DNA from: Streptomyces globisporus
GTDB lineage: Bacteria; Actinomycetota; Actinomycetes; Streptomycetales; Streptomycetaceae
Direction of reading: 5' to 3'
NCBI GenBank assembly: GCA_014649555.1
Contig: BMTG01000003.1
Coordinates: 248,001 to 312,000, forward strand
Length of the DNA stretch: 64,000 nt
Part shown: positions 1-7,855 of the stretch, piece after piece
Layout: every line of letters begins with the position of its first letter
Position numbering within the stretch: the stretch's first letter is position 1
The notes under the pieces: model-generated
What the model saw: the letters and a program-made list of their open reading frames with translations, nothing else
The model's database searches: none
Told to the model about the DNA's origin: nothing
Translations under genes and position numbers: made by a program

Positions 1-504
1 GAGCGCCGGGCCGGACAGCGTCGCTGTCTGATCGATGCCGAGCAGGACGGCCTGGACCCGGTGGGCTCGTCGTCCCGCCCTGCGTGCGGCGCCGGCGCCG
101 GCGGTCTCGGCCGCGATGTAGCTGAACTCGGTGAGCACACCGGTCGTCGCGGCGAGCACCATCACGGTCACGCTCGCCACGTGGCCGGACGGGTGCAGGT
201 AGAGCACGACCGCCCCGGCGGCGAGCGCCAACGTGCGCCCCAGGGAGGCGAGGTGGAACACCACCGCCGCCCCGCGCCGGTCGACGACCGCTCCGGCCCA
301 CCCGAACGCCGCCAGCCTAGGGATCCACTCCAGCGCGAACGCGAGACCGGTCAGCGCGGCGGAGTTCGTGGTGGCCAGGACCAGCAGAGGAATGCCGTAG
401 GTCGACATCGCGAGAGCCAGCGCGTCGGCCGTGCGTGGCAGGTAGACGCTGCCCATCAGGCCGGTGGGGTGGCGTGCGTGCCGGGGTGCGACGCTTAGGC
501 TCAC
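1..504 (-). CDS. MFS transporter, N-terminal part (runs off left edge)
   Basis: The reverse strand encodes the amino-terminal half of a major facilitator family protein: a short N-terminus, then hydrophobic segments separated by a loop with Asp-Arg-Arg after the second helix (AVVDRRG), a typical MFS loop 2-3 motif. The GTG start overlaps the stop of the upstream regulator gene as GTGA, so translation is probably coupled; a later ATG at 456 is an alternative start. It is the third gene of a minus-strand operon after two winged-helix regulators, so it is probably a regulated drug exporter, although the substrate cannot be told. The 3' part lies outside the window. Confidence 0.75.
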   Translation of the reverse strand, partial: MSLSVAPRHARHPTGLMGSVYLPRTADALALAMSTYGIPLLVLATTNSAALTGLAFALEWIPRLAAFGWAGAVVDRRGAAVVFHLASLGRTLALAAGAVVLYLHPSGHVASVTVMVLAATTGVLTEFSYIAAETAGAGAARRAGRRAHRVQAVLLGIDQTATLSGPAL

Positions 505-1034
505 GCGGCGCGCCCGTATTCGGTATCGGGTTCGTGGAGCGCGGTGATCTGCGGATGGGCGTCCAGCCACTGGAGCAGCAGAGCCCGAGGTCCGGCCGGC
601 TCCACGTCGACCTCGGTATCCGCCAGTTCACCGTCCGGCCGGCGGGTGGAGCCTCCTGCCGGGTTCGCGACGGGGAGGGACTCTACGAGGCTGAGGGTGT
701 GCCGGATGCGGCTGGTGAAGTCGCTGACGCGGGTCGGGTAGGCGTGGTGTCGGGCCCATCGGGCTATCGCGTCGTAGAAGTCGGCAAGCTCCGTGCCGGA
801 CGTCGTGAGTTCGAGGCCGGCGCCGGGCGCGGCGCGGACGAGGTCGTGCACGCGGGCAAGGTGGTTGATCCGGCGCAGGTGGTGCGTGGAGAGGTCGGGC
901 AGGGTGCTGGCCAGCTTTCGCGGCGGGATCGGCCCGTTGTCGTCGATCTCGGTGATCAGCCGGATCAGTGCCGGTGAGGACAGAAAGTCGACGGCGGCGC
1001 GCAGGCCGTGGAACGTGGTGGAGGAGGTGGTCAT
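501..1034 (-). CDS. winged-helix transcriptional regulator
   Basis: This 177-residue protein begins at an ATG that overlaps the stop of the HxlR gene (ATGA). An N-terminal winged-helix pattern (LITEIDDNGPIPPRKLAST, then a recognition-helix region THHLRRINHLARVHDLV) is followed by a helical C-terminus. It resembles single-domain relatives of the upstream HxlR protein. Its position between that regulator and the MFS gene suggests that both regulators control the exporter. The ligand is unknown. Confidence 0.65.
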   Translation of the reverse strand: MTTSSTTFHGLRAAVDFLSSPALIRLITEIDDNGPIPPRKLASTLPDLSTHHLRRINHLARVHDLVRAAPGAGLELTTSGTELADFYDAIARWARHHAYPTRVSDFTSRIRHTLSLVESLPVANPAGGSTRRPDGELADTEVDVEPAGPRALLLQWLDAHPQITALHEPDTEYGRAA

Positions 1035-1873
1035 CGGCGCGGGCCCCCCGCCTGGATGGCCGCCGTCGGGCGGACGGTCGTGGCATGGGAGAAGAGATCG
1101 CGGTTGTGCCACGTCGGGGTGGCCTCACCCGTCCGGCCCTGCGGGAGTGCCGCAGGGGCCGGCCGGGACTGGCTGCTGACCCACGGCCTCGGTGCGGGCT
1201 TCGCCTGCGGTTGACCCCACACGGGGTGGTGAGCGGCCTGGTTGAGAGGCTGACCGGCGGACCATGCGGACAAGGTGCCGAGCACAGGGCCCAGGCCATC
1301 TCCTGCCGCGGACAGCCGGTAGGGGCGGCCGATGCCGTCGGTGTCGACCAGGCCGTCGGCCACGAGCTGCCGCAGCGGCGGGTACACGTTCGTCCAGTCG
1401 CTCTTCGGCATCACGATCCTGGCCAAAGCCCGGCCGCTGACCTCCTGACGGGACTTGAGCACCCACAGGATGGCCGCGGCATGGCGCCGGGTGAGCAGGG
1501 TCAGACTGTCCTCGATCTGCTCGATCGCCGGCAACGGGTGGTCCGCCGTCTCCAGGTGCTCCTCGGCCCAGGTGACAATCATCGGCAGGACCGGCAGCAG
1601 GGCGGCTCCGCGCTCGGTGTGGCCGTAGGTGACGTGCCGGGAGGAGTGTTCGGCACGCTCGACGAGGCCGGCGTCGCACAGGGTCTTGAGCTTGGGGTGA
1701 AGCTGGCCGCTCTGCAGCCAGGAGACCTTGGCCGCCAGCTCGCTGTACCGCAGCGGCGGGCCGGAAAGAGCCAGCATGATCCGCACGTTCCAGCGCGGGG
1801 TGATCATGGCGAGGGCCTCGGTGACCCGGGCGATGTCGGCATCAGTGTCAGGGGGCAGAGCGGTGATGGCCAT
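1031..1873 (-). CDS. HxlR-family regulator with two winged-helix domains
   Basis: The 280-residue protein contains two successive HxlR-like winged helices. The first lies at about residues 15-100 (ITPRWNVRIMLALSG, then LHPKLKTLCDAGLVER) and the second at about 115-190 (LLTRRHAAAILWVLKS, then VYPPLRQLVADGLVD). A low-complexity Pro/Ala/Arg tail follows. HxlR proteins act as homodimeric MarR-like regulators, so the tandem form may act as a pseudo-dimer. The ATG has an AGGAG ribosome site 8 bases upstream. It heads the three-gene minus-strand operon with the second regulator and the MFS gene. Confidence 0.75.
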   Translation of the reverse strand: MAITALPPDTDADIARVTEALAMITPRWNVRIMLALSGPPLRYSELAAKVSWLQSGQLHPKLKTLCDAGLVERAEHSSRHVTYGHTERGAALLPVLPMIVTWAEEHLETADHPLPAIEQIEDSLTLLTRRHAAAILWVLKSRQEVSGRALARIVMPKSDWTNVYPPLRQLVADGLVDTDGIGRPYRLSAAGDGLGPVLGTLSAWSAGQPLNQAAHHPVWGQPQAKPAPRPWVSSQSRPAPAALPQGRTGEATPTWHNRDLFSHATTVRPTAAIQAGGPRR

Positions 1874-1914
1874 GGGAGGAACTCCTGGATGGGTACGGAG
1901 AGATCGCGTGCGGA

Positions 1915-2340
1915 TCAGCGGCTGGGTGCCGTGCTCTGAGCCGGAAGAGACGGAGCGGGAACGGGCGGCGAGACGGTCGGCAGGGCCGGGGCTGGGGCCG
2001 GGACCGGGACCGGGACGGAGGCCAGGCTCTGTAGGACGGCGAGGACCGACTTCACCTGGACGTCACGGACGGCGACTGCCTCGGCGAGCCGCCGTGCACC
2101 GTCGAGGAGGTGCGGAACCTCGTGTCGCCCGATCTGCCGCTCGGGGTGAATGAGCCGGGCGAGGTGGTCGCGGTGGAAATCGATGCTGCGCTCGGCGAGA
2201 GCGAGGTCGTCGTGCATGCCGAGCAGGGCGGAGAGCATGCCGGGCGGCTGGTCCTGAGCGTGGGCTTCGAGGTCGGCGAGCGGTGCGCCGTACAGGTCCT
2301 CGATCCGTCCGGCTATCTCGGTGGACGTCAGGTGGGGCAA
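1915..2340 (-). CDS. hypothetical protein
   Basis: This is a helical protein of about 141 residues beginning PHLTSTEIAGRIEDLYG if the TTG at 2340 is used. A GTG at 2382 would add 14 Pro/Arg-rich residues. The middle (ALLGMHDDLALAERSIDFHRDH) looks like a coiled helix and the C-terminus is a Val/Pro/Ala repeat. No family was recognised. It is the last of three tightly packed minus-strand genes and probably belongs to the conjugative element rather than the host. Confidence 0.5.
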   Translation of the reverse strand: MPHLTSTEIAGRIEDLYGAPLADLEAHAQDQPPGMLSALLGMHDDLALAERSIDFHRDHLARLIHPERQIGRHEVPHLLDGARRLAEAVAVRDVQVKSVLAVLQSLASVPVPVPAPAPALPTVSPPVPAPSLPAQSTAPSR

Positions 2341-2350
2341 GCGGGGGCTT

Positions 2351-2791
2351 TCACGGTCGGGGGGCCCGGGCCGCCCCGGCACGCGGGGGTGCCGGGGCGG
2401 CCGACGGGGGCAGGGTCGCGGTGGCCCGCATCTGCGTGGTCCGTACGGGACGGGCTCGTTGATCGGGCGGAGGCATGGTGCGCAGCAACTCGCCCAGGGC
2501 GGCGCGGTACCCGTCGCGGGCATCCAACGCGGCCTCCAGCCACTGCGCGTCGAACCGGAGCTTGTCCGCCGACAGCTCGCCCATATCGCGGTCCGGGTCC
2601 ATGTCCGCGTGGACGCGGTCGCGGACGTGGGCGACCTGCTCCTCCGTGAGCGCCAGGAAGGACCGCAGCTCCAGGGCTCGGGCGAGGGCGGGCGAGGCAT
2701 CGTGGCCGACAACGGCCTCGGACAGCACGGGGATCGGCTTCCCGAAGACCTTCTGCAGGTCGGCGTCCATGGAGCTGGCCTTTCGGCTCAT
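2351..2791 (-). CDS. hypothetical helical protein
   Basis: This 146-residue protein has an ATG that overlaps the upstream stop as ATGA. It is predicted helical and charged in the middle (TEEQVAHVRDRVHADMDPDRDMGELS) with a Pro/Ala/Arg tail. It has no recognised domain. Together with its neighbours on both sides it forms a coupled three-gene unit that runs away from the SH3-protein gene. Confidence 0.55.
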   Translation of the reverse strand: MSRKASSMDADLQKVFGKPIPVLSEAVVGHDASPALARALELRSFLALTEEQVAHVRDRVHADMDPDRDMGELSADKLRFDAQWLEAALDARDGYRAALGELLRTMPPPDQRARPVRTTQMRATATLPPSAAPAPPRAGAARAPRP

Positions 2792-3270
2792 CGGACGGGT
2801 CCTCCCGCTCGCACTGCCGATGCCGGCGCGGGTGTACCCACGGGACGGTGGGGAGCGGTGGCCGGCACAGCGGGTCCGGTCCGGGGGCGAAGGCGGGCGA
2901 GGCGTTCGGCGGCGAGGCCCTTCTTGCCCGGAGCGTCCGGGTCGAGCAGCCATCGCACGATCATGGCCCGGCCGTCGCGGGTGGTGACGGCCGCGTTCAC
3001 GCGGTGGGTGAGACCCATGGTCGGGTCGTCGACCTCGCTGGGCTGAGTCTCCAGCGCGGCGAGAAGGTCGTCCTCCGCCCGCTCCAGCGCGGACTGGGCC
3101 TGGACGAGCAGGCCGTGCCACTTCACGACGTCGGTGGCATCAGGGTTCGCGGTCGGCTTCGCGGTGACTGCGGCCTTCAACTGGTCCATGCCCATGGCGA
3201 AGCGCGCTTCGATGCGTTCGGTGAGCACGCCCACGACGTCCTCAACGTCTTCGGATATGCCGTCGGACAA
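2788..3270 (-). CDS. hypothetical protein
   Basis: The protein is about 160 residues long. The best start is TTG at 3270 (LSDGISEDVEDVVGVL), because an AGGAG sits 8 bases upstream; reading open to 3357 would need an unconserved-looking N-terminus. The centre is helical with a WHGLLVQAQSALERAEDDLL stretch, followed by a Pro-rich tail. Its stop overlaps the next start. No function can be assigned. Confidence 0.55.
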   Translation of the reverse strand: MSDGISEDVEDVVGVLTERIEARFAMGMDQLKAAVTAKPTANPDATDVVKWHGLLVQAQSALERAEDDLLAALETQPSEVDDPTMGLTHRVNAAVTTRDGRAMIVRWLLDPDAPGKKGLAAERLARLRPRTGPAVPATAPHRPVGTPAPASAVRAGGPVR

Positions 3271-3363
3271 AAGAGAAACTCCTGTTCTGGAAAGGCTGAT
3301 GCCGGAATGCGATGGGCGCCGCGCCCGGGGCGGCTCAGCCGGGGCGATCTGCTCCAACGCCTG

Positions 3364-3711
3364 TCAGGACAGGCACATACGGACGTCGCGATAGACGTAC
3401 GTGCCGGACACCCAGCCCTTGACGCCGGTCGACTTGTCCGTGATGTAGAGCCAGTTGCCGCTCTTCTTGTGCACGCTGAACTTGTGGCTCTTGTAGAGAA
3501 TTCCGAGAGCGGTGGACTTCGAACTGGCCTTGGACCGGATGGTCACGGCCTTGGTGTGGACTGCGTACGGCAGCGGCGGCAGGTGATGGCAGCTGTACGC
3601 CGGGACCGCGGCTACGGCGGCGGGTGCCGCGCCAGCGGGAGTGGCGGACAGCATCGGCACAGCCAGCGCGCCGAGCATCGCCACGGAAACCGCAATTCGG
3701 GTGGAGCGCAT
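3364..3711 (-). CDS. secreted SH3-like (SH3b) protein
   Basis: The 115-residue product starts with a clear Sec signal peptide (RSTRIAVSVAMLGALAVPML, then an Ala-x-Ala cleavage region near residue 28). The mature part has a bacterial SH3 pattern: VTIRSKASSKSTALGILYK, a WLYITD strand and GVKGWVSGTYVY. Such domains usually bind cell wall or extracellular partners. A strong GGAGGT site precedes the ATG. The gene lies directly downstream of palindromic element copy 1, which faces it, so it is a likely target of that control. It may be a host-surface protein made by the element. Confidence 0.75.
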   Translation of the reverse strand: MRSTRIAVSVAMLGALAVPMLSATPAGAAPAAVAAVPAYSCHHLPPLPYAVHTKAVTIRSKASSKSTALGILYKSHKFSVHKKSGNWLYITDKSTGVKGWVSGTYVYRDVRMCLS

Positions 3712-3784
3712 GCGAAAGAAACCTCCGTAAAGGCATAGGGGTTGAGTGAAAGGACACCGCAGGAGTTGTTCCGGCGGCTGTATA

Positions 3785-3840
3785 AGAGTCCGGATAATCG
3801 CCGGTTTGGCTAACCGGCGATCGTCGGTTATGTTGCGCCG
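3785..3840 (-). promoter_or_regulatory. conserved palindromic element, copy 1
   Basis: The core at 3797-3821 is a perfect inverted repeat with 10-bp arms (ATCGCCGGTT / AACCGGCGAT) and a 5-base spacer. Read on the minus strand it is preceded by GCAACATA and followed by TCCGGAC, as in the other three copies. It lies between the SH3 gene and the unknown gene at 3858-4574 and faces the SH3 gene. It is probably an operator or promoter-associated site; the binding protein is unknown. Confidence 0.7.
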
Positions 3841-3857
3841 CCCCTCGGGATTGACGC

Positions 3858-4574
3858 TCAGCGCGTACGGCCCGGCGGCCGTGGGACAGGAGCCTTTGCC
3901 ACACCGGTCGGGCGGCTGGCAGCGGTTGCCGGGCGGACCGCCGGCAGCGGACCGGCCTCGGCGTCGAGCCTGTCCTCGCACCACTGCAGAGCCTCGTCCG
4001 CTGTGTCGAAGCCGCCCTCCCGCAAGGTGTACGTCCACGCGTCGGTGTCGGTCTCCTCGACCACGACACGGAACGGACTGGGGGCTCGCTCATTTTGGGC
4101 TCGCAGCGCCACCACGGTGACCATGTCGTCCGGGTCGTCGCAGGTGTACGAGTAGCCCATGGCGAAGTGGTCGCCGTCGCCCGCGAGGCGTCGCTCCAGC
4201 GATCGAGTGATTTCGTCCGCCGGTTGGGGGCCCATCTCCGGGTCCAAGCCGATGGCATCGGGCGGGCAGCCGCGGTGGATGAGCCAGGACTGCGCCATCG
4301 CGGTTAGCGGCAACGGGGCCTGCTCGAAGGTAAGCGTCCCCTCGTGCCGCTTCACGTGAACGGCGAGGAACTGCGGCATGCCTGGGTGCCCCCAGGTGGC
4401 GGACCGGTCGAAGAGAACGTAGAAGCTGTGCGCATCGGCATGATGCTGGGCCAAAGGGGCGAGATCGTCCTCAAGCCCGTCTTGGAAGTCGCGGTAAGCC
4501 GCCTCGTCGGCGGTCAGGTCATCCGTCTCGAAGTCGACGTGACAAGCCGGTTCCGGTTCAGTGGGGGACAACAA
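3858..4574 (-). CDS. hypothetical acidic protein
   Basis: This is a protein of about 238 residues with TTG starts at 4574 or 4571 behind a GGAAGG site. It is acidic, beginning with FETDDLTADEAAYRDFQDGLEDD, and has mixed alpha/beta character with a C-terminal repeat of the type WTYTLREGGFDTADEALQWCEDRL. It follows the unknown gene at 4592-5290 with a 17-base gap and so ends the minus-strand methyltransferase block. No family was recognised. Confidence 0.55.
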   Translation of the reverse strand: MLSPTEPEPACHVDFETDDLTADEAAYRDFQDGLEDDLAPLAQHHADAHSFYVLFDRSATWGHPGMPQFLAVHVKRHEGTLTFEQAPLPLTAMAQSWLIHRGCPPDAIGLDPEMGPQPADEITRSLERRLAGDGDHFAMGYSYTCDDPDDMVTVVALRAQNERAPSPFRVVVEETDTDAWTYTLREGGFDTADEALQWCEDRLDAEAGPLPAVRPATAASRPTGVAKAPVPRPPGRTR

Positions 4575-4591
4575 GGGCCTTCCGGTGGAAT

Positions 4592-5290
4592 TCAGTGGCG
4601 TCGTGCCGGGGTCGACGGCGAGGTAGCAGGGCGAGAGAAGGACTTCGGCGGCTGTGTCGTCGGGGCCCGGCGGGCGGCGAACAGCGTGGCGCGTCCGGCG
4701 TCGGTCAGGGAGACCGGCTGGCCGGCGTGTACGGGAGGGCCGGTGTCCCGAACGACCAGGCCCGCGCCCTCCAGCCGCTGGAGCTTGGCGTGCGGAATGC
4801 GGGTTCCGGAGGCTGAGGTGACGGACATCCGTCCGGTCAGCAGGTGTTCGTAGAGCTTGGCTCCGCCGGCGATGGCGAGCAGCGCCGCGTGGTCGTCCGT
4901 CGAGAGTTGCATCGCCCTCGGTGCTGGAGCAGTCGCAGCGGCCTCGATGGGCTCCAGGGCGACGAGCACCTTCCGGGCCGCGGCATCCCGCGCGGCGCTG
5001 GCCTGCTCCAGGTGGTACACGGCGCGGTCGATGCGCGCGAACAGGGCGTCGTCGACGTCGAACTCGCCGCTGGACAGGCGGTTGAGGAGGCGGAGGTAGA
5101 AGACGACGCCCGTCTGGGCCTTGGCCGCCTCGCGGTGCTGGTCGACCAGGTGAGCATGTGCTTCATCAAGGACGCCGCGGTCGCGGTAGGTCCACAGGGT
5201 GTCGATGTCGTGGCCGGTGGCGGCTTCGAGTCGGTGGTCGAGCGGGGAGACCGCACGCCGGGGTGGTGTCGGCGCGGGTTCAGGGGACAT
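4592..5290 (-). CDS. hypothetical protein with C-terminal winged-helix-like region
   Basis: This 232-residue protein has a helical N-terminal half (about residues 25-125) and a C-terminal segment (MQLSTDDHAALLAIAG, then HAKLQRLEGAGLVVRD and VSLTDAGRATLFA) that reads like a small winged helix. It could therefore be a regulator, possibly of the element's own operons. It sits between the RelE-like gene and the unknown gene at 3858. The start is an ATG. Confidence 0.6.
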   Translation of the reverse strand: MSPEPAPTPPRRAVSPLDHRLEAATGHDIDTLWTYRDRGVLDEAHAHLVDQHREAAKAQTGVVFYLRLLNRLSSGEFDVDDALFARIDRAVYHLEQASAARDAAARKVLVALEPIEAAATAPAPRAMQLSTDDHAALLAIAGGAKLYEHLLTGRMSVTSASGTRIPHAKLQRLEGAGLVVRDTGPPVHAGQPVSLTDAGRATLFAARRAPTTQPPKSFSRPATSPSTPARRH

Positions 5291-5312
5291 GGGTGATACC
5301 GGCTCCGTGGAA

Positions 5313-5795
5313 TCAGCGGGGATGGTGGTGTGCGGGGCGCGCGGGCCGGGGCGGCCCCGGCAGCGCGGCGGGCGGTGGGCCGGGCTGCGGCACGGGTGCG
5401 CCGGTGGTCAGCTGCGGGGAGCGGGAACGCGCGGCGTGAGTACGGGCGCTCAGCGGCCGGCGTGCCATCCCGAGGCGGCGGCCGACCTCGTCGTAGACGT
5501 CGTTGCCCGCACGAGGCCGGACCGCGACGACGTGGATCTCCTTCTGATGTGCCGACTGCGCCGGTGCCGGGCGGACTCCGTAGACGACGCGCCACTCCTT
5601 GCGGGAGTCCACGAACAGCTTCCGGAATCCCTCCAGGTCCCCGTCCAGGCGCAGCCCGAAGCGCTGCGCCTGGACGACTTCCTGCAGGCAGGCGAGGGTG
5701 AGGTCGCGGATATCGCTGGGAGCCTGGAGGAGGTCAGTCAGGGCTCGGGGATCGAAGCTCAGAGCGAAGGCGGGCTGCCCCTGTCCCGCGCTCAT
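5313..5795 (-). CDS. RelE/ParE-like protein
   Basis: The protein has 160 residues. The ATG overlaps the DUF4913 stop (ATGA). Residues 10-75 read like a RelE/ParE fold: DLTLACLQEVVQAQRFGLRLDGDLEGFRKLF, then KEWRVVYGVRP and a strand with HVVAVRPRAGNDVYDEVGRRLG. A Pro/Arg tail follows. No antitoxin-like partner is adjacent, since the neighbour is DUF4913. It may therefore be a solitary RelE-fold protein rather than half of a toxin-antitoxin pair. Such genes recur in Streptomyces elements. Confidence 0.6.
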   Translation of the reverse strand: MSAGQGQPAFALSFDPRALTDLLQAPSDIRDLTLACLQEVVQAQRFGLRLDGDLEGFRKLFVDSRKEWRVVYGVRPAPAQSAHQKEIHVVAVRPRAGNDVYDEVGRRLGMARRPLSARTHAARSRSPQLTTGAPVPQPGPPPAALPGPPRPARPAHHHPR

Positions 5796-6442
5796 GACGT
5801 CGGCTCCTCCGGCTCGGCAGGTCCGGCGGACTCCGCCGTGGCCGCCGTCTCCGTACGCACGGACGGCGGCGGGCCGGGCAGGAGACGGTGCGCGGGACGG
5901 TCGGGAGAGGTCATGCAGGCCGACAGCGGGCCGCCCGGTGCGCGGATCGCCGCGACGGCGTGGGTGAGGAAGTCCCGGTGCCATACGAACAGTCCGGACA
6001 GCCCGGCGTCGGGCTCACGGTGCTGCTGGTAGGCGAGCCACAGCGCGTGGAGCCAGGCCACGACATCGTCGTGCTCCTGCCACCGCAGGCACCAGGGCGC
6101 TGCGGTGGTGACCTCCGCCCCGTAGACCGGGAGGAAGAAGTCGTCGACCCAATCGGAGAGGGCATCGAGCTCGTCCTCCCGTTCCTCTCCCGCCAGTTCC
6201 AGGATCGGGCGGGGCTCCGGCGGGGCAGGAAGCGGCGGTCCGCCGAGGCCCGGCATGCCGAACGCGGCGAACGGTGATCCGCTGGGTTCCGGGGCGGAGG
6301 CGAGGTGGTCGAGCTGCTGGGCCTGCTGCGCCGACTGCTCCATGAGCCGTCGCACGCTTGCTTCGATTCCCTCCAGCTGCTGATCGGGAATGCGGACAGG
6401 CTCCAACTCCCCGCTTTCCGTTGGGTTTGTAGATTCGGGCAT
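5792..6442 (-). CDS. DUF4913 family protein
   Basis: This 216-residue protein has a predicted N-terminal coiled helix (QLEGIEASVRRLMEQSAQQAQQLDHL) and then the tryptophan-rich core typical of DUF4913: DWVDDFFLPVYG, WCLRWQEHDDVVAWLHALWLAYQQ and FVWHRDFLTHAVAAIR. Members are common on actinobacterial conjugative elements, but the function is not established. It is coupled to the RelE-like gene and lies about 140 bases after the DNA methyltransferase gene. Confidence 0.7.
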   Translation of the reverse strand: MPESTNPTESGELEPVRIPDQQLEGIEASVRRLMEQSAQQAQQLDHLASAPEPSGSPFAAFGMPGLGGPPLPAPPEPRPILELAGEEREDELDALSDWVDDFFLPVYGAEVTTAAPWCLRWQEHDDVVAWLHALWLAYQQHREPDAGLSGLFVWHRDFLTHAVAAIRAPGGPLSACMTSPDRPAHRLLPGPPPSVRTETAATAESAGPAEPEEPTS

Positions 6443-6583
6443 GAAAGGTGTCGGCCTCCTACGAGACGCGGGGAGAAGAGGGAACGAAGGGCGCCACGCG
6501 GACCGGTCGACGATTTACAGGATCTGCCGTACCGGTATGCCGCCTGGGACGGCGGTCGCCTTCACGGATAGCACTGCCGGAAC

Positions 6584-7339
6584 TCAGGCGGTGAGGACCA
6601 CGTCATCCTGCGTGAGGGTCTCGCGAACCGTTTCGGTGAGCCGGTCGGCCGCGATCGAGGCGTAGTGCTGGGTCTTCTCGATGCCAATGAAGTCCCGGCC
6701 CTCCAGCAGCGCGGCAACACCCGTGGATCCGGAGCCGGCGCAGAAGTCCAGCACCGTGCCACCGGGCGGGGAGATCTTGACCAGTTCGCGCATCACAGAG
6801 ACCGGCTTCTGAGTGATGTGCCGGCGCTTGGATCCCGACGGCTGCGAAGCGCTGTAGAGACCGGGGAGGTAGACCGGGTTCGCGGTGGCGTCGATCTTGC
6901 CCTTGGAGCCCCAGACGATGTACTCGCAGTCCTGGCGGAACTTGCCCTTCTGTGGCCTGGCCTGCGGCTTGTGCCAGGTCAGGATGCCTAGCCACAGCCA
7001 ACCTGCCGCCTGGAACGCATCTGTCGTAGCGGGCAGTTGACGCCAGTCGGTGAACAGCAGGGCACTGCCGCCGACCTTCGTGAGCCGGTGGGCTTCGGTC
7101 ATGATCTGCGTCAGCCAGAGGGTGTAGCTGCGCTGGTCCATGTTCTCGCCGGTGAAGTCGGCAAGGTCATTCTTGGAGTCGGCGGAGGTGTACTTCTGCT
7201 TCGCGGAGCGGGTGGTGCGCTCCTTCGCAGTCCGACCACCGGAGTTGTACGGAGGGTCGGTGATGACGGAGTCGATGCATCCGTCCGGGAGACCGGCGAG
7301 GACGCTGAGAGCGTCGCCCTGGTGCAGAGAAAAAGGCAA
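6584..7339 (-). CDS. DNA methyltransferase (N4/N6 type, beta-class order)
   Basis: The 251-residue protein has the catalytic DPPY motif at residues 28-31, followed after about 165 residues by the S-adenosylmethionine-binding motif DFCAGSGSTG. That order matches beta-class amino-methyltransferases. Residues between them would form the target-recognition region. The only in-frame start is TTG at 7339. There is no restriction endonuclease gene beside it, so it is probably an orphan enzyme that protects element DNA or marks regulatory sites. It is the first gene downstream of the minus-strand member of the mirrored promoters. Confidence 0.85.
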   Translation of the reverse strand: MPFSLHQGDALSVLAGLPDGCIDSVITDPPYNSGGRTAKERTTRSAKQKYTSADSKNDLADFTGENMDQRSYTLWLTQIMTEAHRLTKVGGSALLFTDWRQLPATTDAFQAAGWLWLGILTWHKPQARPQKGKFRQDCEYIVWGSKGKIDATANPVYLPGLYSASQPSGSKRRHITQKPVSVMRELVKISPPGGTVLDFCAGSGSTGVAALLEGRDFIGIEKTQHYASIAADRLTETVRETLTQDDVVLTA

Positions 7340-7468
7340 AGAGGAACCCCAAGTCGGGTGAGGGAATACGGCGGGACTCGCCTCCTCTCACAGAAGTCCT
7401 CGCGGGCCGGAACCGGGCATGCAGAAGCCCAGGGCCACAGACCGAGGAAGGAGAGGGGGAGTCCAAAA

Positions 7469-7497
7469 ACTGTAGAGGCGAATCCGCCGACGGCCAA
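7469..7497 (-). promoter_or_regulatory. vegetative-type promoter, minus strand
   Basis: On the minus strand TTGGCC (7492-7497) and TACAGT (7469-7474) are separated by exactly 17 bases, which fits a sigma-70/HrdB promoter. It would start transcription about 120 bases before the methyltransferase TTG. It is the mirror image of the plus-strand promoter at 7545-7573. Confidence 0.65.
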
Positions 7498-7508
7498 GAA
7501 ATGCCTGC

Positions 7509-7533
7509 CGAGGTGCCGGATTCCGGCACCTCG
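7509..7533. promoter_or_regulatory. central palindrome between divergent promoters (probable operator)
   Basis: The inverted repeat has 11-bp arms CGAGGTGCCGG and CCGGCACCTCG with a 3-base centre. Its centre (7521) coincides with the centre of symmetry of the two promoters. A dimeric repressor bound here could control both directions at once. Confidence 0.65.
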
Positions 7534-7544
7534 CGCCGATCTTT

Positions 7545-7573
7545 TTGGTCAACCTCGGATCCGGGCCTACTGT
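7545..7573 (+). promoter_or_regulatory. vegetative-type promoter, plus strand (transfer operon)
   Basis: TTGGTC (7545-7550), a 17-base spacer and TACTGT (7568-7573) form a good sigma-70-like promoter. It points to the conjugative transfer genes that begin about 220 bases downstream. The bases after the -10 box (TTTTTGAAC) closely match those after the minus promoter. Confidence 0.65.
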
Positions 7574-7792
7574 TTTTGAACCGCCCGGCGCACACCGCCG
7601 ACGGCTACTCCCTGCCACATCTCGCGGAGGCACCCTCTGCCCCGGCACACCTAGCTCACGGCCCGGCCACGCGATGCGAGCAGCAACTCGCCGCACCGGC
7701 CTGCCACTGATCGCCCACCCCGGCTGCCGCGCCCTTCCGAACCTCTCGCGCACGCGGCACGCCGGACACCGCACCCCTCAAGGACACGTTCA

Positions 7793-7855
7793 TGACCTCT
7801 CGCTACCCTCCCCTGCCCGAAATCACTGACCGGCGAGCGGTTCGCTCGGGTTGAA
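7793..7855 (+). CDS. 20-codon leader ORF coupled to the NlpC/P60 gene
   Basis: ATG at 7793, behind AAGGACA, opens a 20-codon frame (TSRYPPLPEITDRRAVRSG) whose TGA overlaps the TTG of the next gene. It may be a translational-coupling leader. Alternatively, the peptide is the natural N-terminus of the transglycosylase separated by a one-base frameshift, because it ends in basic residues just before a membrane anchor. Confidence 0.4.

Noticed and set aside
5313-6442. Classical type II toxin-antitoxin pair (RelE-like with DUF4913 as antitoxin)
   Set aside because: DUF4913 is not an antitoxin-like DNA-binding protein by its motifs and is longer than typical antitoxins; only the RelE-like fold is supported.
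7545-7829. Protein-coding frame between the mirrored promoter and the transglycosylase gene
   Set aside because: It overlaps the promoter -35 box, has no ribosome site and a biased Pro/His/Arg composition.
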